A stretch of DNA of 7,744 nt from Oscillospiraceae bacterium (GTDB taxonomy: Bacteria; Bacillota; Clostridia; Oscillospirales; Oscillospiraceae), in the NCBI GenBank assembly GCA_017435245.1, contig JAFSFK010000178.1, positions 1 through 7,744 of the forward strand, read 5' to 3'. A model generated the notes under the pieces. That model was not told the origin of the DNA. It saw only the letters and a program-made list of their open reading frames with translations, and did not search any database. Shown here one piece after another: positions 1-5,130 of this stretch (positions are counted from its first letter, which is position 1; each line of letters opens with the position of its first letter). The position numbers and the translations under genes are program-made.

Positions 1-146
1 CCTAAAGGGGGCTGTCGAAAATCTCTGATTTGCGACTGGGGGATTCGCAGTAATCGGTATCAGTATACGATGGTGTTCTGCAAATTCGTTCAGTATCCCC
101 CCGTCAGCGCTATGCGCTGCCACCCCCCTTTAGGCAAGGGGGGCTT
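1..146. repeat. Partial MITE-like fold-back intergenic repeat
   Basis: This is non-coding DNA with nested inverted repeats. The outer arms CCTAAAGGGGG (1-11) and CCCCCTTTAGG (124-134) are exact reverse complements. Inside them are hairpin A (14-23 with 27-36, loop TCT, one mismatch), an inner stem GGGGGAT/ATCCCCC (38-44 with 95-101), and hairpin B CAGCGC/GCGCTG (105-110 with 114-119, loop TAT). The right edge forms one more hairpin, CCCCCCTT/AAGGGGGG (123-130 with 136-143). A mirror of that edge hairpin would lie left of base 1, so the element is probably cut by the window. The overall shape is a cruciform or cloverleaf. Elements with C-run/G-run ends and a short GC-rich hairpin are abundant between genes in gut Clostridia, from recollection of such genomes. 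No transposase is present, so mobility would have to be supplied in trans. A structured RNA or an exporter-type terminator function cannot be excluded. Confidence 0.72.
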
Positions 147-207
147 CGGATCCTACGCCTAACCTTCTGCTCGCTAAACCGGAATTTATCGGTGGTTTAA
201 CCCTTTG

Positions 208-226
208 GGAATTTGTTCATAATTCC
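208..226. promoter_or_regulatory. Inverted repeat just upstream of the rhomboid-like gene promoter
   Basis: GGAATT (208-213) and AATTCC (221-226) are exact reverse complements around a 7-base spacer. They end four bases before the -35 hexamer at 231. This spacing suits an operator or activator site. A weak terminator for a gene left of the window is also possible, but the stem is AT-rich and is followed only by TTTA. A second imperfect inverted repeat, TAAACC/GGTTTA, lies at 175-180 and 194-199. No other feature is visible between the repeat element and the promoter. Confidence 0.3.
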
Positions 227-230
227 TTTA

Positions 231-259
231 TAGACATTTCCGGCAAAAACTGGTATGAT
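231..259 (+). promoter_or_regulatory. Sigma-A-type promoter for the rhomboid-like gene
   Basis: The -35 box TAGACA (231-236) matches TTGACA at five of six positions. After a 17-base spacer comes the -10 box TATGAT (254-259), preceded by an extended -10 TG at 251-252. Transcription should start near 266, giving a leader of roughly 20 bases before the TTG start codon. Confidence 0.72.
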
Positions 260-274
260 AGAGCCATTCTATCT

Positions 275-279
275 GGGAG
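275..279 (+). promoter_or_regulatory. Ribosome binding site that selects the TTG at 289
   Basis: GGGAG at 275-279 lies 9 bases before the TTG at 289. The in-frame TTG at 280 directly abuts this Shine-Dalgarno sequence and so cannot use it. The site therefore argues for the later start. Confidence 0.6.
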
Positions 280-288
280 TTGAGTTTA

Positions 289-1167
289 TTGAGAAATCTT
301 CGGAATCGGTTCGAACGGTTCTGCTACCGTAACCGCAGCAAGGGTATTCCAAATCTGATGCTGTACATCACCCTGGGCAGTGCCCTAGTTTACCTGATGA
401 GTATGTTTAAAGGGACTTATGCGCTCTACGACATCCTCTACTTTGACCGGGCATTGATCCTCCAGGGACAGGTCTGGCGGCTGTTTACCTATGTATTCAC
501 TTACGACGCAGGCAACATTCTCCTCACCGCCGTAGGCCTTCTTTGCTACTTCTCTCTGGGCAGGGCAATGGAAAATATCTGGGGCACGCTGCGCTTCAAC
601 CTGTTCTACCTTACCGGCATCATACTGATGGATATTTACGCAATGCTCTTCCCCTACGGCTGGGCAGATGTTTCCTATCTGAATATGAGTCTGTTTTTGG
701 GTTACGCCACATTGTATCCCGATGCCCATTTTCTGCTGTTTTTCATCATTCCGGTGCGGGCATGGATCTTTGCGGTGATCGATCTGGCCCTGACCATTTA
801 CAACGTAATTATGCTTTCCAGTGTGGGCCTGTTCCCCTTCAGCCTGTTCCCGCTGGTTGCCATCGCCAACTACTTCCTGTTCTTTGGCAAGGATGTGCTG
901 AACGTGATCCCTATGAGCTGGCGTGTCAACGCCCGGCGGCTGTTCAAGAAAAAGCCCAAAGCCAAGAAAGCCACCGGCACCATTCCCTTTTCCGGCTCTT
1001 ACCAGGCAAGCGCCGCCACTGTCAAGGTTCCTTACACCCACCGATGCACCATCTGCGGACGCACGGATGTGAGCCATCCGAATCTGGAGTTCCGCTACTG
1101 CTCCCGGTGCAACGGCTACCACTGCTACTGCGAGGATCATATCAGCAACCACAAACACATTGAGTAA
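289..1167 (+). CDS. Rhomboid-family-like membrane protein with C-terminal zinc-binding tail, probable pseudoprotease
   Basis: The product has 292 residues from the TTG at 289. About six hydrophobic segments can be seen, near residues 22-40, 75-92, 103-121, 130-147, 149-175 and 180-200. The loop after the first helix carries GQVWR (60-64) and is followed by a helix ending near ENIWGT (95-100). Both are hallmarks of the rhomboid fold. The catalytic GxSG motif is not intact: the matching place reads LNMSLF, where a serine (about 134) may remain but both glycines are gone. The histidine expected in the last helix is replaced in AIANYFLFF. Proteolysis is therefore unlikely, and a chaperone-like or binding role, as in other inactive rhomboids, is more plausible. 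A basic linker (about 216-227, FKKKPKAKK) leads to a cytoplasmic tail (251-290) with CTIC, CSRC and HCYC plus three His, a likely zinc site. The gene is monocistronic and convergent with folA. Partner and substrate are unknown. Confidence 0.8.
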   Translation: MRNLRNRFERFCYRNRSKGIPNLMLYITLGSALVYLMSMFKGTYALYDILYFDRALILQGQVWRLFTYVFTYDAGNILLTAVGLLCYFSLGRAMENIWGTLRFNLFYLTGIILMDIYAMLFPYGWADVSYLNMSLFLGYATLYPDAHFLLFFIIPVRAWIFAVIDLALTIYNVIMLSSVGLFPFSLFPLVAIANYFLFFGKDVLNVIPMSWRVNARRLFKKKPKAKKATGTIPFSGSYQASAATVKVPYTHRCTICGRTDVSHPNLEFRYCSRCNGYHCYCEDHISNHKHIE

Positions 1168-1200
1168 AAAAGGAACGGCTTACGCCGTTCCTTTTCTTTT
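1166..1200. terminator. Bidirectional intrinsic terminator shared by the rhomboid-like gene and folA
   Basis: An 8-bp perfect stem, GGAACGGC (1172-1179) with GCCGTTCC (1184-1191), has a 4-base loop. It is flanked by an A tract (1166-1171) on the left and TTTTCTTTT (1192-1200) on the right. Each strand therefore has a GC-rich hairpin followed by a T run, and pairing of the A and T tracts can lengthen the stem to about 12 bp. The plus-strand stop codon (1165-1167) is just outside it. The folA stop codon (1182-1180 on the minus strand) lies in the loop, which in the minus transcript reads GUAA, a GNRA tetraloop. Confidence 0.9.
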
Positions 1201-1668
1201 ATATAAGCAAATATCGTAGGCAATGCCATCTTCCTCACCGGATTGGAGAGTTTCTCGCAATTCCCAGTCAGGGTCTTCGTCCAGATTATGGAAGAACGTG
1301 TCAGATTCCGGTGTAGCGTGTACTTTTGTAATATAGGCCGTGTCGCACATAGGAAGCATCTGGCGGTAGATGCTGCCGCCGCCGATGACCATAGCACGCT
1401 GGGCAGTCTTAGCAAGCTCCGCAGCCTCTTCCGGGCTTTTACACACCGTAAAGCCGGGGATCTGCCCCCCCTTACGGGTCAGCGCCACATTCACTCTGCC
1501 GGGCAGAGGCTGTTTTCCCGGGAAATCTTCAATGGTACGCCTGCCCACAATGACCATCGCACCCTTTGTTGCCTGCCGGAAAAATTTCCGGTCAGCGCTC
1601 AGCGCCACAGGCTGGGTGCCATCCTTGCCGATGCCCCAGTCGTCATATACTGCAACGATCAGTTCCAT
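1180..1668 (-). CDS. folA: Dihydrofolate reductase
   Basis: The enzyme reduces dihydrofolate to tetrahydrofolate with NADPH in the cytoplasm and regenerates the folate consumed by ThyA. At 162 residues it has the normal bacterial length. Visible family marks are AVYDDWGIGKDG (6-17, the Met20-loop region), the substrate-binding acid D26 in SADRKFF, the cofactor segment VGRRT (41-45) followed by PLPGRVNVALTR (54-65), and MVIGGGSIY (93-101), which carries the conserved Gly-Gly. The common PWHLP stretch is replaced by a Val-Ala-Leu-Ser version, in line with clostridial-type DHFRs. The ATG follows the thyA stop by 8 bases, with GAGG (1678-1675) overlapping that stop, so translation is probably coupled. 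The last three sense codons form one arm of the terminator hairpin. Assignment is firm. Confidence 0.96.
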   Translation of the reverse strand: MELIVAVYDDWGIGKDGTQPVALSADRKFFRQATKGAMVIVGRRTIEDFPGKQPLPGRVNVALTRKGGQIPGFTVCKSPEEAAELAKTAQRAMVIGGGSIYRQMLPMCDTAYITKVHATPESDTFFHNLDEDPDWELRETLQSGEEDGIAYDICLYKRKGTA

Positions 1669-1672
1669 AGGT

Positions 1673-1678
1673 CACCTC
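1673..1678 (-). promoter_or_regulatory. folA ribosome binding site overlapping the thyA stop codon
   Basis: On the minus strand GAGGTG (1678-1673) overlaps the last two bases of the thyA TGA (1679-1677). GAGG is 6 bases from the folA ATG. A ribosome ending thyA is thus already on the folA initiation site, which fits coupled synthesis of the two enzymes. Confidence 0.75.
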
Positions 1679-2513
1679 AGATTGCCATGGGGATGTCAAA
1701 CTCACAGGGATGGAACTGGTAACCTTCCACCTTGAAGCTGTCCTTGGTGAACTGGTAGAAATCGGTGACAGAGGGATCCAGGGTCACCTTGGGAGCGGCA
1801 AAGCCTTCCTTCTCCAGCATCGCCTTCACAGCAGGAATATGGCGATCATAGATATGGCAGTCGGCGATCACGTGAACCAACTCACCGGCCTCAAGACCGG
1901 ATGCCTGTGCCATCATCATCAGCAGCATAGAATACTGCACAACATTCCAGTTGTTGGCGGTGAGCATATCCTGGCTGCGCTGATTGAGGATGCCGTTGAG
2001 GGTATTGCCGCTGACATTGAAGGTCATGGAATAGGCGCAGGGGTACAGGTTCATCTCGTGCAGATCCTGGAAATTATAGATATTTGTCAAAATACGGCGG
2101 GATGCGGGGTTGTGTTTCAGATCGTACAGCACCCGATCCACCTGATCCATAGGCTCCTGACCCTTATTGAACTGATACTTCACACCCAGCTGATAGCCGT
2201 AAGCCTTGCCGATGGTACCTTCCGCATCCGCCCACTCATCCCAGACGTGGCTGCCCAGTTCACTGACACGATTGGACTTTTTCTGCCAGATCCACAGCAG
2301 CTCGTCCAGGGCGGACTTCCAGTAAGTGCGGCGCAGAGTCATCAGAGGGAACTCCTCTTTCAGATTATAGCGGTTCACAACGCCAAACTTCTTCACGGTA
2401 TGGGCGGGCGTACCGTCAGCCCAACGGGGACGTACCTCAAGATCGGTATCATAGAAACCGTTTTCCAAAATATCCAGACACGTCTGGCGATAGATCTCGT
2501 CTGCTCTGCTCAT
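1677..2513 (-). CDS. thyA: Thymidylate synthase (Bacillus ThyA-like type)
   Basis: The enzyme makes dTMP from dUMP using methylene-tetrahydrofolate as both carbon donor and reductant, yielding dihydrofolate. It has 278 residues from the ATG at 2513. That start is 7 bases after GGAGG, whereas the ATG at 2519 is only 1 base away. The frame stays open further upstream, but that stretch crosses the thyA promoter and the divergent gene and is not coding. Visible marks are the central ELLWIWQKKSN (71-81) and HVWDEW (89-94), GTIGKAYGYQLG (99-110), the phosphate-binding arginines R139-R140, catalytic C159 in LYPCAYS, QRSQD (178-182), and DCHIY (218-222) with H220 and Y222. The residue after the catalytic Cys is Ala rather than the usual His, and the GxPFN stretch reads ANNWN. 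As recalled, Bacillus subtilis ThyA also lacks the His, so this is probably a subfamily trait. It is the first gene of thyA-folA. Confidence 0.96.
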   Translation of the reverse strand: MSRADEIYRQTCLDILENGFYDTDLEVRPRWADGTPAHTVKKFGVVNRYNLKEEFPLMTLRRTYWKSALDELLWIWQKKSNRVSELGSHVWDEWADAEGTIGKAYGYQLGVKYQFNKGQEPMDQVDRVLYDLKHNPASRRILTNIYNFQDLHEMNLYPCAYSMTFNVSGNTLNGILNQRSQDMLTANNWNVVQYSMLLMMMAQASGLEAGELVHVIADCHIYDRHIPAVKAMLEKEGFAAPKVTLDPSVTDFYQFTKDSFKVEGYQFHPCEFDIPMAI

Positions 2514-2520
2514 AGCCATT

Positions 2521-2525
2521 CCTCC
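2521..2525 (-). promoter_or_regulatory. thyA ribosome binding site
   Basis: The minus strand reads GGAGG at 2525-2521. Two in-frame ATG codons follow, at 2519 (1 base away) and 2513 (7 bases away). Spacing selects the second. Confidence 0.8.
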
Positions 2526-2540
2526 AAAAGGTTTTTGTCC

Positions 2541-2569
2541 ATTGTAGCATACACTACCCCGGATTTCAA
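2541..2569 (-). promoter_or_regulatory. Promoter of the thyA-folA operon
   Basis: On the minus strand the -35 box TTGAAA (2569-2564) and -10 box TACAAT (2546-2541) are separated by exactly 17 bases, with an extended -10 TG one base before the -10. Each box matches the sigma-A consensus at four or five of six positions. The start should be near 2534, giving a leader of only about 20 bases. That leaves no room for a riboswitch or attenuator. Confidence 0.8.
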
Positions 2570-2599
2570 CAGAAATCGCCATCACATTTTCGTTGGAAT

Positions 2600-2619
2600 T
2601 TACAAACTGTTTATTGTAA
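2600..2619. promoter_or_regulatory. Inverted repeat covering the -35 box of the MMPL operon, candidate operator
   Basis: TTACAA (2600-2605) and TTGTAA (2614-2619) are exact reverse complements with an 8-base spacer. The right half coincides with the -35 hexamer of the plus-strand promoter, so a bound dimeric repressor would block it. The site is about 30 bases from the thyA -35. The tract is AT-rich, so chance is a real alternative. No regulator gene is in the window. Confidence 0.35.
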
Positions 2620-2642
2620 TTGTTTTTCTCTTTTACTATAAT
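2614..2642 (+). promoter_or_regulatory. Promoter of the MMPL/GLUG-protein operon
   Basis: The -35 box TTGTAA (2614-2619, four of six) and a perfect -10 box TATAAT (2637-2642) are spaced by 17 bases. The predicted start is near 2649, leaving a leader of about 36 bases. It is back-to-back with the thyA promoter; the two -35 boxes are 44 bases apart. Confidence 0.8.
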
Positions 2643-2673
2643 AAAAATATATTGCCATTTCATTGTAAGATTC

Positions 2674-2679
2674 AGGAGA
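2674..2679 (+). promoter_or_regulatory. Ribosome binding site of the MMPL gene
   Basis: AGGAGA at 2674-2679 lies 6 bases before the ATG at 2686. The in-frame ATG at 2680 directly abuts it, and an open frame running back to 2620 would start inside the promoter. The start is therefore placed at 2686. Confidence 0.8.
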
Positions 2680-2685
2680 ATGCTT

Positions 2686-5130
2686 ATGGATAAAGGAAAA
2701 ACAACTAACCGTTTTTTTGAGAAACTGGCTATTTTTATTGTGGATAAGCGGCAGTTTTTCTTTCTGCTGTATGTATTTGGCATTATTTTCAGTCTGTTTT
2801 CCATGAACTGGGTAGAGGTGGAAAACGATGTGACCACGTACCTGCCCGAGCAGACGGAGACCCGGCAGGGTCTGGTGGCAATGAACGAGAATTTCGTCAC
2901 CACCGGTATGGCCCGGGTGATGGTCAGCAATGTTACATATGGTACCGCCCAAACGCTGTACGAGCAGCTGCAGACGGTGGAAGGCATTACAATGGTCACC
3001 TTCGACGATACCGCTGACCACTATAAGAATGCCGCTGCCCTGTACGATGTGAATTTCGCAGGCGGTCCCAACGATGAATCCACGTTGCGGTCCTTGGAGG
3101 ATATCCGGCGGATCCTGTCCGATTATGATACTTCCATTGATACCACCGTAGGCTATGACCAGAACGCTATGCTCCGCTCGGAGATGGCAACGATTTTGGT
3201 GGTAGCGGTGGTGATCATCCTCATCGTGCTGACCCTGACCTCCCAGTCCTATGCGGAAGTCCCTGTACTGATCATCACCTTTGGCGTTGCGGCACTTTTA
3301 AATATGGGCACCAACTTCCTGTGCGGCAAGATCAGCTTTATTTCCGACTCCATTGCCGTGGTGCTGCAGCTGGCTCTGGCAGTGGACTACGCCATCATCC
3401 TGTGCCACCGCTTCACCGACGAGCATCAAACCAAGGCTGCCCGGGAAGCCTGCATTGCGGCATTAAGCAAGGCCATCCCAGAGATCTCTGCTTCCTCCCT
3501 GACCACCATCGGCGGCTTGCTGGCGCTGGGCTTTATGGAATTTGCCATCGGTATGGATATGGCGGTGGTTTTGATCAAGTCCATAATTCTAAGCCTGTTC
3601 ACTGTCTTCACCCTAATGCCCGGTCTTCTGGTGCTGTTCTGCCCGCTGATGGATAAGACCCGGCACAAAAAGCTGCTGCCCGATATCAGCTTCCTGGGCA
3701 GATTCGCAGTCAAGACCCGTCGGGTACTGCCCTTTGTTTTCCTGGCTGTACTGATCGGTGCATTCGTGCTTTCCAGTATGTGTCCCTATGCCTACAGCTT
3801 CACCGACCTGAAAACCGCAAAAATGACCGAGCAGCAGGTAGCCTATTTCAAGATCAAGGATACCTTTGGCACCAGCAATATGGCTGCGGTGGTGGTCCCC
3901 AGCGGTAACTATGAGGCCGAAGCCGCCATTCTGGATGAACTGAGCCAATGCCCGGAGGTCAAAAGCACTATGGGTCTTTCCGGCATTGAAGCTATGGACG
4001 GCTACACCCTGACCGATGCCCTGAACCCCCGGGAGCTTTCAGAGCTGATCGGTCTTGACTATGAGGTAGCACAGGCCCTGTACTCCGTATACGCCGCCGA
4101 ACAGACTCAATACGGTCAGTTGATCTCCGGCATCGATGAGTACGAGATCCCTCTGTTTGACCTGTTCCTCTTCCTAAAGGATCAGCTGGACACCTACAAC
4201 ATCGTTCTGGAGGACGAGGGTATGGGTTCCCTGACCGAGATGTTTGATCAGCTGGAAACCGCCCAAGCCCAGATGCAGAGCGACCGTTACAGCCGTATGG
4301 TGGTATACCTGAACCTGCCGGAGGAAAGCGACGAGACCTTTGATTTCCTTGGTAAAATGCGCAATATCATCGGCAAGTATTATGCGGATGATTATTATAT
4401 CGTGGGCAATTCCACCAGCTCCCGGGATCTGTCCGCCTCCTTTGTGGAGGACAACCTGATGATCTCCATTCTGTCTGCCCTGTTCGTGATCCTGGTACTG
4501 CTGTTCACCTTCCGGTCGGTGGGTCTGCCGATCCTGCTGATCGTAGTAATCCAGGGCAGTATCTGGATCAACTTCTCCTTCCCGGTGCTGATGGATCAGC
4601 CCCTGTATTTTCTGGGATACCTTATCGTCAACGCCATTATGATGGGTGCCAATATCGACTACGCCATCGTCATTTCCAGCCACTATCAGGAGTACAAGGC
4701 AGCGATGCCCCATAAGCAGGCCATCGTCCACGCCCTCAATTCCGCCTTCCCAACCGTGTTCACCTCCGGCAGTATGATGGCATCGGCAGGACTGCTTATC
4801 GGCAATATGTCCGCCCAGCCGGTGGTTTCCATTATGGGCAACTGTCTGGGACGTGGTACCATCATTTCCATTATTCTGGTCCTGTGTGTACTGCCCTCCA
4901 TTCTGGTGCTGGGCGACTCCATCATTGAGCGTACCCGCTTCAGAATGAAGCCCATTGTAAAGGTAAATGCCCAAAAAGCCAGCGGCACAGTCCGTGTTCA
5001 GGGCCACATCCGGGGTTATATTTCCGGTATGGTGGATGCGGATTTCGACGGTGTCCTTCACGGACAGCTGAACGCCAATATTTCCACCGACACCACGCTC
5101 ACCCAGGAAGGAGCTGAAGACAATGGGTAA
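2686..5130 (+). CDS. MMPL/RND-superfamily transporter (HAE3-like)
   Basis: This is a predicted proton-driven exporter of lipids or other hydrophobic compounds in the cytoplasmic membrane; the substrate is unknown. It has 814 residues and the two-fold RND plan of 12 helices: one near 22-40, a 127-residue outer domain (41-167), five helices between 168 and 319, a seventh near 348-366, a larger outer domain (367-589), and five helices between 590 and 745. Asp-Tyr pairs typical of the MMPL proton relay are present in both halves: D234-Y235 in LAVDYAII and D658-Y659 in GANIDYAIV. Neither outer domain has a long coiled coil. The cytoplasmic tail (746-814) is unusual and carries eight tetrapeptide repeats at 770-801. 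The gene has its own promoter and overlaps the next frame by 8 bases (5123-5130). The family call is firm, but no specific gene name is justified. Confidence 0.93.
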   Translation: MDKGKTTNRFFEKLAIFIVDKRQFFFLLYVFGIIFSLFSMNWVEVENDVTTYLPEQTETRQGLVAMNENFVTTGMARVMVSNVTYGTAQTLYEQLQTVEGITMVTFDDTADHYKNAAALYDVNFAGGPNDESTLRSLEDIRRILSDYDTSIDTTVGYDQNAMLRSEMATILVVAVVIILIVLTLTSQSYAEVPVLIITFGVAALLNMGTNFLCGKISFISDSIAVVLQLALAVDYAIILCHRFTDEHQTKAAREACIAALSKAIPEISASSLTTIGGLLALGFMEFAIGMDMAVVLIKSIILSLFTVFTLMPGLLVLFCPLMDKTRHKKLLPDISFLGRFAVKTRRVLPFVFLAVLIGAFVLSSMCPYAYSFTDLKTAKMTEQQVAYFKIKDTFGTSNMAAVVVPSGNYEAEAAILDELSQCPEVKSTMGLSGIEAMDGYTLTDALNPRELSELIGLDYEVAQALYSVYAAEQTQYGQLISGIDEYEIPLFDLFLFLKDQLDTYNIVLEDEGMGSLTEMFDQLETAQAQMQSDRYSRMVVYLNLPEESDETFDFLGKMRNIIGKYYADDYYIVGNSTSSRDLSASFVEDNLMISILSALFVILVLLFTFRSVGLPILLIVVIQGSIWINFSFPVLMDQPLYFLGYLIVNAIMMGANIDYAIVISSHYQEYKAAMPHKQAIVHALNSAFPTVFTSGSMMASAGLLIGNMSAQPVVSIMGNCLGRGTIISIILVLCVLPSILVLGDSIIERTRFRMKPIVKVNAQKASGTVRVQGHIRGYISGMVDADFDGVLHGQLNANISTDTTLTQEGAEDNG
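4993..5088 (+). repeat. Eight tetrapeptide repeats in the MMPL C-terminal tail
   Basis: Residues 770-801 parse without gaps into RVQG, HIRG, YISG, MVDA, DFDG, VLHG, QLNA and NIST. Position 2 is always V, I, F or L, and position 4 is G, A or T. The DNA is not obviously repeated, so the pattern is held at protein level. A regular hydrophobic/small alternation with period four suggests a compact beta-type or assembly-forming tail following the last membrane helix. No named domain is claimed. Confidence 0.7.
5108..5113 (+). promoter_or_regulatory. Ribosome binding site of the GLUG protein, inside the MMPL gene
   Basis: AAGGAG at 5108-5113 lies 9 bases before the ATG at 5123 and within the last codons of the transporter gene. 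Combined with the 8-base overlap, this supports translational coupling. Confidence 0.8.

Noticed and set aside
175..199. TAAACC/GGTTTA inverted repeat as a terminator for a gene left of the window
   Set aside because: The stem is short with a 13-base loop, and no T run follows on either strand.
385..1158. A 257-codon minus-strand open frame opposite the rhomboid-like gene
   Set aside because: It has no family features or start signals, and the plus strand encodes a clear membrane protein with a promoter and a terminator.
2514..2999. N-terminal extension of the thyA frame
   Set aside because: It would cross the thyA promoter and run antisense into the MMPL gene. ThyA homology begins at the start chosen by GGAGG spacing.
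4174..5061. A 295-codon minus-strand open frame within the MMPL gene
   Set aside because: It is His/Gln/Asp-rich with no recognisable domain, and lies opposite conserved transporter helices. It is a codon-bias shadow.
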